From assembly GCA_016649715.1 (NCBI GenBank), contig JAENXC010000012.1, forward strand, positions 1-64,000: a DNA stretch of 64,000 nt. The letters are read 5' to 3'. The notes under the pieces are model-generated. The model was given only the letters and a program-made list of their open reading frames with translations. It ran no database searches and was not told the DNA's origin. The first letter of the stretch is position 1. Each line of letters starts with the position of its first letter. Made by a program: the position numbers and the translations under genes. This document shows positions 25,222-34,264 of this stretch, one piece after another. The stretch is from Flavobacteriaceae bacterium (GTDB lineage Bacteria; Bacteroidota; Bacteroidia; Flavobacteriales; Flavobacteriaceae).

Positions 25222-25252
25222 AACCCTCCTTCGCGTAAGCTTCGGAGGGTTT
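25222..25252 (-). terminator. Rho-independent terminator of mscL
   Basis: The stem aaccctcc / ggagggtt is extended by an inner ttcg/cttcgg pairing and is followed by a short A/T tract on both sides. It lies 36 nt past the mscL stop. Confidence 0.8.
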
Positions 25253-25287
25253 AAGGTTAGAATATGTAATGCAGCGGTGCCTGAAAT

Positions 25288-25698
25288 TTATTTTTTTCTA
25301 AGTTCGTCACGAATTTCCATCAACAAATCTACTTCTGATGGTCCTGGAGGTGGCGCGGGAGCTTCTTCTTTCTTCGCTCTAACTTTTCCATAAGCCTTCA
25401 CTATCATAAACAATACAAAACCAACAATTAACAAGTTAATTAAGGTATTTACCCAACTACCATAACGTATAGCGTTTTCTGGGGTTGTAACTGTTCCGTC
25501 TGCACCCACTACCGCTGGGTCAAGAACATATTTAAAATGGGAAAAATCCACACCCCCGGTAAAATGCCCAACGAGTGGCATAATCATATCATTTGTAAAT
25601 CCGGCAACAACAAGCCCTACGGCTCCTGCAAGAATTACCGCAACGGCCAGATCGACCACATTGCCAGTCATAATAAAATCTCTGAATTCTTTTAACAT
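25288..25698 (-). CDS. mscL: Large-conductance mechanosensitive channel
   Basis: 136 residues, a normal MscL. It starts MLKEFRDFIMTGNVVDLAVA, the amphipathic N-terminal helix and first membrane helix of the pentameric pore, then VILAGAVGLVVAGFTNDMIM and the second membrane segment LINLLIVGFVLFMIVKAYGK. The C-terminus has a proline-rich linker (EEAPAPPPGPSEVD) before the cytoplasmic helical bundle (LLMEIRDELRKK). It opens under hypo-osmotic shock to release solutes. The gene stands alone with its own terminator. Confidence 0.96.
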   Translation of the reverse strand: MLKEFRDFIMTGNVVDLAVAVILAGAVGLVVAGFTNDMIMPLVGHFTGGVDFSHFKYVLDPAVVGADGTVTTPENAIRYGSWVNTLINLLIVGFVLFMIVKAYGKVRAKKEEAPAPPPGPSEVDLLMEIRDELRKK

Positions 25699-25777
25699 GT
25701 TGATTGGTTTTAGTAGTTAACAGCTACTAATTTAGTTAAAAAGAATTTATTTTTTTTAATATTTTTATCAATAGGAA

Positions 25778-26887
25778 TCAATTCCTACAAACAACCCGTT
25801 TCACTCTTTGTGAAACGGCGGTTATCAATTCATAAGAAATGGAATTGATGGCGGCCGATAATTCTTCTGCAGTTGCGGAAGGGCCAAAAATGATGACTTC
25901 ATCTCCTTCTTCGCAATCAATATCGGTAACATCCACCATTATCATATCCATACAAACGTTTCCCAATATGTGGGCCTTTTTGCCATCAATGATTACCCAG
26001 CCTTTGCCCTTTCCGTAGGAACGGGGAATTCCATCGGCATGACCAATGGGAAGGGTTGCGGAACGTGTGGTTTTTTCTGCAATAAACCCTCGGTTATAAC
26101 CTACACTTTCGCCTTTTTCAATTGTATGGATTTGAGAAATAACGGTTTTTAAAGTGCCAATCGGTTTTAAATGTTTGTTTTCTTGTGGATCATTTCCGAA
26201 GCCGTAAAGCCCAATGCCAGTTCGCACCATATCAAAATGTGCTTCGGGATAATTGATGATTCCAGAAGTGTTTGCACAGTGCAACAACGGTCTGTAACCA
26301 AGCTTCAATGTAAGCTTTTCTGAAATTTTTCTGAAATTTTCAATCTGCCCAAGTGTGAAATCCTTCAACTTTAAATCTTCACTCGCTGCAAGATGCGAAA
26401 AAGCCGATTTCACCTTTACACTTTTGGTTTTTGAAAGTGTTTCGGCAATAAATGGAATATCGTTTTCATCAAATCCCAAACGGTTTAAGCCCGTGTTGAA
26501 TTTTAAATGAATTGGGTAATCTGTTTGCTTGTTTACTTCCGCGAAAGCGATAAATTCCAGCAACATTTTGCGTGAATAGATGCTCGGTTCCAAACATCGA
26601 TTTAAAATTGTATCAAAATTTACGGGAAGCGGGTGCAGCACCAAAATTGGGGTTTCAATGGAAGCATTTCTAAGCGTTTCACCCTCGCCGGTATAAGCAA
26701 CGGCGAAGTATGCAACGCCCAACTCCACAAGCTCCTTTGCAACAACCACTGAATCGCTTCCGTAGCCAAAAGCTTTCACAACGGCCAAAACTTTGGTTTC
26801 GGATTTTAGTTTTGAAGTGAGGTAGCGGTAGTTATTGTCGAGCGCGTTCAGGTCTATCTCCAATAAGGTTTCGGTGGCTTTGGGCAT
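25778..26887 (-). CDS. alr: Alanine racemase
   Basis: 369 residues from the ATG at 26885-26887 (MPKATETLLEIDLNALDNNY). PLP is bound by K38 in VLAVVKAFGYGSD, and the second catalytic tyrosine lies in KGESVGYNRGF. HADGIPRSYGKGKGWVIIDG and VCMDMIMVDVTD are family motifs. It converts L-Ala to D-Ala for peptidoglycan. The frame is open 20 codons further up, but that would run into the tdk coding end. The ATG lies one nucleotide after the tdk stop (TAATATG), so translation is coupled. Confidence 0.95.
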   Translation of the reverse strand: MPKATETLLEIDLNALDNNYRYLTSKLKSETKVLAVVKAFGYGSDSVVVAKELVELGVAYFAVAYTGEGETLRNASIETPILVLHPLPVNFDTILNRCLEPSIYSRKMLLEFIAFAEVNKQTDYPIHLKFNTGLNRLGFDENDIPFIAETLSKTKSVKVKSAFSHLAASEDLKLKDFTLGQIENFRKISEKLTLKLGYRPLLHCANTSGIINYPEAHFDMVRTGIGLYGFGNDPQENKHLKPIGTLKTVISQIHTIEKGESVGYNRGFIAEKTTRSATLPIGHADGIPRSYGKGKGWVIIDGKKAHILGNVCMDMIMVDVTDIDCEEGDEVIIFGPSATAEELSAAINSISYELITAVSQRVKRVVCRN

Positions 26888-26888
26888 A

Positions 26889-27566
26889 TTATGCTTGTTT
26901 TCCGTTTTTTTCGACCTGTCCGCCGTGGCGAGAAGCCTTGTTTTCACTAATGGCTTCGGCGTCTTTCACTTCCAGTTTTACCACTTTATCGCGAAGTTGC
27001 GCTTTAAAAAACGCAGCACGGCTCAAGGGTTCGTATTCTTCTGTTTCGCCTAACAAAACCAAAGCTTCACTTTTCGCCTTTCGGTAGCTGTAATTGGCAA
27101 GATTTCCTGTGCGGGTGCAGATGGCGTGCACTTTGGTAACGTATTCTGCAGTCGCCATCAAAGCGGGCATAGGGCCAAAGGGGTTTCCTTTATAATCCAT
27201 GTCGAGCCCCGCAACAATAACCCGAACACCGCGATTGGCGAGGTCGTTGCACACTTTTACTATTTCGTCATCAAAAAACTGAGCTTCGTCAATGCCAACC
27301 ACATCACAGTTATCTGCCAAGATTGGAATGTTTGCAGCAGCTGGAACGGGCGTTGAACGAATTTTATTACTGTCGTGGCTCGTCACGGAATCTTCGCTGT
27401 AACGAGTATCTATTGACGGGGTAAAAATCTCCACTTTTTGACGGGCAAATTGGGCGCGTTTCAGCCTTCGGATTAGTTCTTCGGTCTTTCCTGAAAACAT
27501 AGAACCGCAGATAACTTCTATCCAGCCAAATTGTTCTTTCTGATTTACGGTATTTTCAAGAAACAT
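26889..27566 (-). CDS. tdk: Thymidine kinase
   Basis: 225 residues. The P-loop [11 protein letters not shown] is at 21-31, the Mg-binding [13 protein letters not shown] follows, and the thymidine lasso region is [14 protein letters not shown]. In most type II kinases four cysteines hold a structural zinc. Here only HAIC remains, and the second pair (usually CxxC near the end) reads [11 protein letters not shown], so the zinc site is lost. The last 15 residues ([18 protein letters not shown]) include a GC-rich, partly palindromic stretch near 26920-26940 that may be repeat-derived. It is the first gene of the tdk-alr pair. Confidence 0.93.
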   Translation of the reverse strand: MFLENTVNQKEQFGWIEVICGSMFSGKTEELIRRLKRAQFARQKVEIFTPSIDTRYSEDSVTSHDSNKIRSTPVPAAANIPILADNCDVVGIDEAQFFDDEIVKVCNDLANRGVRVIVAGLDMDYKGNPFGPMPALMATAEYVTKVHAICTRTGNLANYSYRKAKSEALVLLGETEEYEPLSRAAFFKAQLRDKVVKLEVKDAEAISENKASRHGGQVEKNGKQA

Positions 27567-27681
27567 AGTTTAATTTTACGCGAAACATTAGGCATTAATT
27601 CACTTTCCAAACGAATTTCCAACTTGAAGATTGCTTGAAACCATCATATTTTGATGGATTTAGACAAGAAAACAAAAATAG

Positions 27682-27712
27682 TTGACGTTTACATAAAGGA
27701 TGCGTAAATTTA
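27682..27712 (+). promoter_or_regulatory. Promoter of the 263-residue gene and rsmI
   Basis: TTG at 27682-27684 and TAAATTTA at 27705-27712, spacer 20 nt. The -7 box departs from TAnnTTTG by one base. It lies 38 nt before the ATG. Confidence 0.4.
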
Positions 27713-27750
27713 TAAAAACAAAATAGAAATCCAGTTTAATTTAAAAAGAT

Positions 27751-28542
27751 ATGAAGAAGAAACTCCGCGCGCAGGTAACAGCGCTCGCAAAGCAATTGAT
27801 TGAAGAAGAAAATACTTTTAAAACCGCTTCTATAAAGGAATTGGTGAGGGAAATTCACGAAAAATTGGCCGTGCTTGAATTTCTTGAAAATCAACTGGAA
27901 GATACTTCCGAAGGGCCCATTGCTGCGTCCTTGGATTCCAAAAGTTTTAGGGAGGAAAATTGGTTTACCGAGCCCGTGCCCGTGCCACAGCCCGATCACA
28001 AAGAAGATCTCATTGAACCTTTGATGGAAAAAATAAAGGACATAGTAGCACAAATGCCAGAAGAAAGCGAACGCATTGATGAATTACTTGATGAAATGCT
28101 TCCGAAAAACCACGAGGCTGAAACTGCTGAAATTCAAGAAAAGTCAACAGTAAAATACACAAAAAACGATTTGGAGGAATTCGCTTCAAACTATCAGCAA
28201 ATGCCCGAGTTTGAAAGAAAGCAAACGGAATTGTTTCCAAAATCTACTGAAGGGAAAGAAGCCAGCAAAACAATGACCGAATCGCGTGCAAAATCTTTGA
28301 ACGACACTGTAAACAAAGGGTTGAACATTGGGCTGAACGATAGATTGGCTTTCATAAAACATCTTTTTGAGGGACAGGTTGAAGATTATACCCGCGTGCT
28401 TTCGCAAATAAACACCATGGAAAATTATGATGAAGCACAAAGTTTTATAAAAGGAAAGGTGAAGCCAGACTACAACTATTGGCTCGACAAGGACGAATAT
28501 TCCGAAAGGTTTATGAATATTATTGAAAAGAGTTTTAACTAA
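27751..28542 (+). CDS. Conserved flavobacterial hypothetical protein, coiled-coil and acidic
   Basis: 263 residues with no recognised domain. The N-terminal 55 residues are strongly helical and charged (LAKQLIEEENTFKTASIKEL). The centre is acidic and proline-rich (TEPVPVPQPDHKED) and likely disordered. The C-terminal 70 residues (GLNIGLNDRLAFIKHLFEGQ, then YTRVLSQINTMENYDEAQSF) form a compact helical unit. No signal or membrane segment is present. It lies 15 nt before rsmI on the same strand, so a joint transcript is likely, and its role may be ribosome- or cell-division-related. This is inference from position only. Confidence 0.65.
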   Translation: MKKKLRAQVTALAKQLIEEENTFKTASIKELVREIHEKLAVLEFLENQLEDTSEGPIAASLDSKSFREENWFTEPVPVPQPDHKEDLIEPLMEKIKDIVAQMPEESERIDELLDEMLPKNHEAETAEIQEKSTVKYTKNDLEEFASNYQQMPEFERKQTELFPKSTEGKEASKTMTESRAKSLNDTVNKGLNIGLNDRLAFIKHLFEGQVEDYTRVLSQINTMENYDEAQSFIKGKVKPDYNYWLDKDEYSERFMNIIEKSFN

Positions 28543-28557
28543 ATTCCCTACTTGGTT

Positions 28558-29229
28558 ATGGCGAAACTCTATTTGGTGCCCACGCCAATCGGCAATTTAA
28601 AAGATATGACCTTCCGCGCTGTGGAAGTGTTGAAAGAAGTAGATTTAATCCTCGCCGAAGATACCCGAAACAGCGGAAAACTGCTGAAACATTTTGAAAT
28701 CGGTACCCAAATGCACTCCCACCACATGCACAACGAGCACAAAACGGTGGAAGGCATTGTAAAACGCATCCAAAACGGCGAAAACATTGCATTGATAAGC
28801 GATGCCGGAACTCCCGCCATCAGCGACCCTGGATTTTTATTGACTCGCGCCTGTGTGGAAGCAGGAATTGAAGTGGACTGCCTTCCTGGCGCCACAGCTT
28901 TCGTTCCCGCATTGGTAAACAGTGGTTTTCCGAATGATAAATTTGTCTTTGAAGGATTTCTTCCCGTGAAAAAAGGCCGACAAACACGGCTCGAACTTTT
29001 AGCCGAAGAAACCCGAACCATCATTTTTTATGAATCACCGCACAAGCTTCTCAAAACACTTGTCCAATTTGTGGAATATTTCGGTGCGGAAAGACCAATT
29101 TCAGTTTCGCGGGAACTTACCAAACTTCACGAAGAAACTGTCCGTGGTACCGTAGAGGAAGTTTTAAAACATTTTGAAACCAAGCCGCCGAAGGGGGAAA
29201 TTGTGGTTGTGGTTTCGGGGAAAAAATAA
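28558..29229 (+). CDS. rsmI: 16S rRNA (cytidine-1402-2'-O)-methyltransferase
   Basis: 223 residues from the ATG at 28558; an upstream TTG in frame is less likely. The start MAKLYLVPTPIGNLKDMTFR and ILAEDTRNSGKLLKHFEI are signature motifs of RsmI (tetrapyrrole-methylase fold). ALISDAGTPAISDPGFLLTR gives the SAM/RNA site, and CLPGATAFVPALVNSGFP and FEGFLPVKKGRQTRL follow in normal order. With RsmH it modifies C1402 in the 30S P-site, affecting decoding fidelity. The C-terminus RGTVEEVLKHFETKPPKGEI is complete. Confidence 0.96.
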   Translation: MAKLYLVPTPIGNLKDMTFRAVEVLKEVDLILAEDTRNSGKLLKHFEIGTQMHSHHMHNEHKTVEGIVKRIQNGENIALISDAGTPAISDPGFLLTRACVEAGIEVDCLPGATAFVPALVNSGFPNDKFVFEGFLPVKKGRQTRLELLAEETRTIIFYESPHKLLKTLVQFVEYFGAERPISVSRELTKLHEETVRGTVEEVLKHFETKPPKGEIVVVVSGKK

Positions 29230-29255
29230 ATTCCAAGGAGAAAATAAGACTTATT

Positions 29256-30740
29256 TTAATTTTTCAGCAATCTAAACAAACCGTATGAAGTTTTCAAAAA
29301 ATAGGTTCCGCTTTGGGCCGAGGAAAGATCAATCTGGGTTTGCTTGTCACCCAATTCCCCCGAAGCAATAGTTTTTCCAGTAATATCTGTGATTTGGTAC
29401 GCCTCTTTTTCAGAATGGAAATTGCTTTCAATTGTAAAAACTCCGTTTGACGGGTTTGGGTAAATGGTTGTTTTAATTTGTTCAAACTCAGGAACACTTA
29501 GTGGTCCATTATTAAGCCTTGCTACGGCAAAGTTTTCACCCGAACCGCTGTAAAAAAATGTGTTGCCCGCAATTAGTATTTTTCCATTTTCTTGAAAGGC
29601 AATATCCCCGCCTTCAAAAGGAAGATAAACTCTTCCATTGTTACCGAAACTATTATCAAGCGTTCCGTCGGGTTTAAAACGATAGGTAAGATTGTCATCT
29701 ATTTCAAAAAAGGTTAAGGTAGGTCCAAAAACTAAAAGGTTACTATCATCGTCTACTAAAATCTTTAAGACTGTCATTCTATCATTATAAATTTCCAGTA
29801 TACCATCAGTTGCAAAAGAAGTATCCAATATTCCGTCACTAAGTAATCCTCTTATATTTATGGGCTGCTGGCCACGAGCTCTATAAGATTGTAAAATTTT
29901 ACCGTCTTGTTGCAAGGTCATGGAAGCAGTAAAAATTTCTCCATCAATATTTGTTTCAACTATTCCTCCGCTACCAAAAGAATTATCTGGGTCTCCGTTG
30001 GAGAGATATTGCTTCAATTTAAATTTTTCCTCAAAATTTTCGATAGTAAAATAGGGAACCAAAATTTTGCCATCATCTTGGCTTGCTATTCCGAAGACTT
30101 TTAATGTTTCATTATTTATAAATTCGGCTATAGTACCTCCATTGCCGAAAGAAGGATCTAATTCTCCATTGGAGAGATATCGGGCCAAAAAGATATGATT
30201 GTCGGTTCCATTTATTGTTGCGCTTCCGCCAGCCATAATTTTACCATTGGAAAGAAGGTTTGTGGAAGCAAGATAATCGCTTCCCAAATGGGTCTTCACA
30301 ATACCATTAACCCCAAAAGAAGGGTCTACGTCACCATCTGGCATATAGCGCATCAACATATAATCTAGGTTGCCGTTATCAATAAATGTTGTGGAAGCAA
30401 TAATTTTTTGATCATTTTGGATATGGAGGGAACTAAAATATTCGCGAAAGTTATCGCCAGCAGGAGTAATTACAAAACCATCCGTTCCAAAAGAAGTGTC
30501 TAATTGTCCATTTGGAAGATGTCGTAGCAATCCATAAGAAAATGTGCTTCCCACATCAACGAAACCAAAAACAACGATTTTGCCATCTTCCTGCACTGCG
30601 ATTGCAGAACCACGATCGGTACCTCCAAAAAAATCGGTAATTGCATAACCATTATTCCCAAAAGAAGTATCTAGTGTGCCATCCTGCGCATAGGTGACTG
30701 CAGTTATAATTCCTATAAAAAAAAGTAAAAGTGTTTTCAT
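29256..30740 (-). CDS. T9SS cargo protein with delta-60 repeats and type A sorting domain
   Basis: 494 residues from the ATG at 30738-30740 (MKTLLLFFIGIITAVTYAQ, a signal peptide). The body is a chain of delta-60 repeats, each with DTSFG.NG, a short link and VQEDGKIVV.G type words, expected to fold as a beta-propeller or solenoid. The C-terminal 75 residues (TIYPNPSNGVFTIE through LKTSYGLFRLLKN) are a classical T9SS type A sorting domain. That domain directs export and usually removal or LPS linkage at the surface. Function unknown. Its sorting domain is nearly identical at DNA level to that of the neighbouring paralogue. Confidence 0.85.
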   Translation of the reverse strand: MKTLLLFFIGIITAVTYAQDGTLDTSFGNNGYAITDFFGGTDRGSAIAVQEDGKIVVFGFVDVGSTFSYGLLRHLPNGQLDTSFGTDGFVITPAGDNFREYFSSLHIQNDQKIIASTTFIDNGNLDYMLMRYMPDGDVDPSFGVNGIVKTHLGSDYLASTNLLSNGKIMAGGSATINGTDNHIFLARYLSNGELDPSFGNGGTIAEFINNETLKVFGIASQDDGKILVPYFTIENFEEKFKLKQYLSNGDPDNSFGSGGIVETNIDGEIFTASMTLQQDGKILQSYRARGQQPINIRGLLSDGILDTSFATDGILEIYNDRMTVLKILVDDDSNLLVFGPTLTFFEIDDNLTYRFKPDGTLDNSFGNNGRVYLPFEGGDIAFQENGKILIAGNTFFYSGSGENFAVARLNNGPLSVPEFEQIKTTIYPNPSNGVFTIESNFHSEKEAYQITDITGKTIASGELGDKQTQIDLSSAQSGTYFLKTSYGLFRLLKN

Positions 30741-31011
30741 AATTTTCAAGTTTTAGTGCTTCCGAAGAAACTATAATGTAACTCTTTTCAACTCAATTTT
30801 TCAGTAATCGAAACACGCCATTGGTTGTTTTCAGAAAATAAACTCCGCTTTGGGCCGAGGAAAGATCAACCTGGGTTTGCTTGTCACCCAATTCCCCCGA
30901 AGCAATAGTTTTTCCAGTAATATCTGTGATTTGGTACGCCTCTTTTTCAGAATAGAAATTGCTTTCAATTGTAAAAACTCCGTTTGATGGGTTTGGGTAA
31001 ATGGTTGTTTT
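29290..31011. repeat. Duplicated 185-nt sorting-domain DNA in the two delta-60 genes
   Basis: 29290-29474 and 30827-31011 are equal in length and differ at about seven positions by my count. Most of the rest of the two genes is much more diverged, apart from the signal-peptide ends. The pattern fits recent exchange between the paralogues. Confidence 0.8.
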
Positions 31012-32280
31012 TTGGTTTTCGAAATCGGTAACAGATAATGGATTATTGTTATGACGAAGCAATACAATATCTTCTTCGCCATTATACCACAATGTATATC
31101 CAATAGTCACAATTTTTCCGTCTTCTTGCGAAATACTTTTTGTGTTATAAAATTCGAGGGGTGGTGATGCACCATTAAAAGAATTGTCCGTTGTTCCTCC
31201 CGAAAAATATCGTGAAAGCACATAAATCCCGCCTCCTTCAAAACAATCGGGCACCCTGCCACCAACGAGCATTCTTTGATTTTGCTGTATTATCAACTCA
31301 GAAATATAGAATCCGGAAATGGGATGTAAAATGGTTCCATTATCTCCAAAGTTAGGGTCCGGTGTACCATCATTTAAATATTTTAAAAAGAAAGGCTGCA
31401 TAACTGGCTCGAAAAGATCTACACACGCCCCACAACTTCCCGCAATCACTATGTTATTATCATTAGTAAAATCAAGACTCGCACTGCTAAAATTAAATGT
31501 ATTTAAAGCGTCAATATTTTTGGAAACTATGCCATTAGTGCCAAAATTAGTATCCAAATAACCGTCCGGCTGAAACTTCATTAAAATAATATCTGAGTTT
31601 GCATTATTATCGCGCGCGCCCAAAACAAAAATATTCCCTTGGCCATCAATTTTTGTTTCCCGAATCGCAAAACTTTCTCCAGAATAATTTGAAACAGCAA
31701 TACCGTTTATGCCAAATAAAGTGTCCAATGTGCCATCATTTAAATAATGTGAGATAGACACTTCATCGCTAGCAGAAAATCGCATTAATAAGAATGAGCC
31801 ATCCGCCAAAAGCATCATACTATAACCACCAGGAATTGACGCAATCCCATTGGTACCAAAACTATTGTCCAATTGACCACTATCCAAATATCTTGCAACA
31901 ATAAAAAATGTATTTGAACCTTGATCTTGGTTCCCTGCAGCTACAATTTTATTTTGATTATCAACAAATAAAAATTCATACCCGTAAAAACCGCTCCCAA
32001 AATCTGCTGAAACTACGCCGTCCGTTCCGAAAGAAGAGTCAATAGAACCATCTTCCAGATACCTAACAAGTATTGAGTCATTCTCATTATTTATTCTTTT
32101 AGATCCCGATACAATTAATTTTCCATCGGTTTGTTGGACAACTGTATATGCAAAGTCTTGACTATTACCTATATCTGTCACCACAACTCCCGCATCTCCA
32201 AAAGAAGTATCCAAACTTCCATCCTGCGAATAAGTGACTGCTGATATTATTCCTATAAAAAAAAGTAATAGTGTTTTCAT
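30793..32280 (-). CDS. T9SS cargo protein, paralogue of the preceding delta-60 protein
   Basis: 495 residues with the signal peptide MKTLLLFFIGIISAVTYSQ. It has the same plan as its downstream neighbour: DTSFG.AG and DGKLIVSG repeat words through the body, then the sorting domain TIYPNPSNGVFTIE to NGVFRLLKN. A cysteine pair (GSCGACVD) and a FEGGG stretch are specific to this copy. The body is clearly divergent from the paralogue, but signal peptide and sorting domain are nearly shared. The two genes are 52 nt apart and on one strand. They are separately translated tandem duplicates. Confidence 0.85.
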   Translation of the reverse strand: MKTLLLFFIGIISAVTYSQDGSLDTSFGDAGVVVTDIGNSQDFAYTVVQQTDGKLIVSGSKRINNENDSILVRYLEDGSIDSSFGTDGVVSADFGSGFYGYEFLFVDNQNKIVAAGNQDQGSNTFFIVARYLDSGQLDNSFGTNGIASIPGGYSMMLLADGSFLLMRFSASDEVSISHYLNDGTLDTLFGINGIAVSNYSGESFAIRETKIDGQGNIFVLGARDNNANSDIILMKFQPDGYLDTNFGTNGIVSKNIDALNTFNFSSASLDFTNDNNIVIAGSCGACVDLFEPVMQPFFLKYLNDGTPDPNFGDNGTILHPISGFYISELIIQQNQRMLVGGRVPDCFEGGGIYVLSRYFSGGTTDNSFNGASPPLEFYNTKSISQEDGKIVTIGYTLWYNGEEDIVLLRHNNNPLSVTDFENQKTTIYPNPSNGVFTIESNFYSEKEAYQITDITGKTIASGELGDKQTQVDLSSAQSGVYFLKTTNGVFRLLKN

Positions 32281-32365
32281 AATTTTAAAATTTAAAGGTT
32301 ATGGGGAGAATTATTCCTACAATGTACTAAATTATCTAATACGAAAAGCTCTTAAACAATTAACT

Positions 32366-32373
32366 TAATTTTG
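32366..32373 (+). promoter_or_regulatory. -7 element for recJ
   Basis: TAATTTTG fits the TAnnTTTG consensus. Transcription would start near 32380, well before the recJ ATG at 32467. It supports that start over the TTG at 32449. Confidence 0.4.
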
Positions 32374-32466
32374 TAATTTTACAGCTCTCCCCTTTTTAAA
32401 ATAAATAATCACAACCCATCCACTGTTTGGAATTTGTAATTTTAAACTTTGGAATTTTCGAAGAAT

Positions 32467-34158
32467 ATGCGCTGGACCCTAAAACCAAAACCCGAACTTG
32501 AAAAAGTGAATTCACTTTCAAAAGCCTTGAAAGTGGAACCGATTATTGCTTCGCTTTTAATTCAGCGCGGGATGGAAACTTTTGAGGAAGCCGAAAAGTT
32601 TTTCCGTCCCAGCCTGGACGATCTGCACAATCCCTTTTTAATGAAGGATATGGACAAAGCCGTCCTTCGCATTGAAAAAGCAATCGAAAACGACGAAAAC
32701 ATTCTAATCTACGGTGATTATGATGTTGACGGAACTACGAGCGTAGCACTGCTTTCTTCCTATTTAAAAACCTATTACCCAAACATTTCTACCTACATTC
32801 CAGACAGATATGACGAAGGTTACGGAATTTCGTTCAAAGGAATTGACTACGCTGAGGACAATGATTTCTCGCTCATAATTGCTTTGGACTGCGGCATAAA
32901 AGCCATAGAAAAAGTGGCCTACGCTTCCAAAAAAAATATCGATTTCATAATCTGCGACCACCACCGTCCGGGGAAGGAAATTCCCAAAGCCATTGCTGTG
33001 CTCGATCCAAAACGCGTAGATTGTGAATATCCGTATAAAGAACTCTGCGGTTGCGGTGTTGGTTTTAAATTGATTCAAGCTTTGGCCGAAAAAAGAGGAT
33101 TGCAGATTGACGATTTGCTGCTTTATTTAGACTTAGTGGCCACGGCGATTGCGGCCGATATTGTCCCCATAACAGGCGAAAACAGAATACTCGCACATTA
33201 TGGGCTGAAAGTGATAAACAGCAATCCGCGAACAGGAATCCAGGCAATTTTGAAGCAAGTGAAAAAAGATACCCTCACAATTACCGATGTGGTTTTTATT
33301 ATCGCCCCACGCATCAATGCTGCTGGAAGAATGAAGCACGGTAACCACGCCGTGACTTTGTTAACCGAGCCTGAGCTTGAAAAAGCAGAAATATACGCTG
33401 CCGAAATCGAACAATTTAACACAGACCGAAGGGATGCCGATAAATTGATAACTGAGGAAGCTCTTCAGCAAATTGTTCAAAATAAAGAAGAAGAACGGAT
33501 GACCACCGTGGTCTATCAAGAAAACTGGCACAAGGGCGTAATCGGTATTGTGGCTTCACGGTTAACGGAAACCTATTATCGCCCAACTTTGGTTTTTACC
33601 AAAAGCGGTGAAAAACTTGCCGCTTCCGCGCGCTCGGTAAAAGGTTTTGATGTTTACAATGCATTGGAAAGCTGTTCGGAATATATTGAGCAGTTTGGCG
33701 GCCATATGTACGCAGCGGGTTTGACGCTTTTTGAAAAAGATTATGAAAATTTCAAAAATGAATTTGAACGTGTAGTTTCGGAAACCATCAATCCACAATT
33801 ATTAATCCCTGAAATAAGGATAGATGCAGAGATTGATTTGCAGGGCATCACCCCAAAATTTTACAGAATTCTAAAACAATTTGCACCCTTCGGCCCCGGA
33901 AATATGACGCCCGTTTTTATGACCCAAAACCTAAAAGACACCGGCTGGGGAAAATGTGTGGGCGAAGATAAAACGCATCTTCGAGTAGTGGTAAAACAGG
34001 AAAATTCCAATCAATTTACAGGAATAGGTTTCGGCTTGGCCGAAAAGCAAGACATCGCCTGTAACGGAAAACCCTTCAAAGCGGCCTATTGTATTGTTGA
34101 AAACGAATGGCAGGGCAATGTGAGTTTGCAGTTGCGATTGAAGGATATTATTCAGTGA
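32467..34158 (+). CDS. recJ: Single-stranded-DNA-specific exonuclease RecJ
   Basis: 563 residues from the ATG at 32467 (MRWTLKPKPELEKVNSLSKA), the usual flavobacterial start. An earlier TTG is also open. The DHH phosphoesterase motifs are complete: YGDYDVDGTTS (D84, D86, D88), IALDCGIKA, CDHHRPG (164-170), and the DHHA1 part EENWHKGVIGIVASRLTE with SARSVKGFDVYNAL and GGHMYAAGLTL. RecJ degrades 5' ends of single-stranded DNA in recombination and mismatch repair. The stop codon is embedded in the low-complexity block at 34151-34199. Confidence 0.95.
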   Translation: MRWTLKPKPELEKVNSLSKALKVEPIIASLLIQRGMETFEEAEKFFRPSLDDLHNPFLMKDMDKAVLRIEKAIENDENILIYGDYDVDGTTSVALLSSYLKTYYPNISTYIPDRYDEGYGISFKGIDYAEDNDFSLIIALDCGIKAIEKVAYASKKNIDFIICDHHRPGKEIPKAIAVLDPKRVDCEYPYKELCGCGVGFKLIQALAEKRGLQIDDLLLYLDLVATAIAADIVPITGENRILAHYGLKVINSNPRTGIQAILKQVKKDTLTITDVVFIIAPRINAAGRMKHGNHAVTLLTEPELEKAEIYAAEIEQFNTDRRDADKLITEEALQQIVQNKEEERMTTVVYQENWHKGVIGIVASRLTETYYRPTLVFTKSGEKLAASARSVKGFDVYNALESCSEYIEQFGGHMYAAGLTLFEKDYENFKNEFERVVSETINPQLLIPEIRIDAEIDLQGITPKFYRILKQFAPFGPGNMTPVFMTQNLKDTGWGKCVGEDKTHLRVVVKQENSNQFTGIGFGLAEKQDIACNGKPFKAAYCIVENEWQGNVSLQLRLKDIIQ

Positions 34159-34199
34159 ATCAGTATTCAGTGAATCAGTATTCAGTAATCAGTACGCAG
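34151..34199. repeat. Low-complexity CAGTATT/CAGTGAAT repeat at the recJ stop
   Basis: The block reads cagtgaat, cagtatt, cagtgaat, cagtatt, cagtaat, cagtacgcag. The first unit overlaps the recJ stop codon (TGA inside cagtga). No gene is encoded. Confidence 0.75.
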
Positions 34200-34264
34200 T
34201 TTATAGTAGGCACACGATTTATAACTTGCTTTCGGGTTTAAAATACTGTCCTATTTGGATATTT

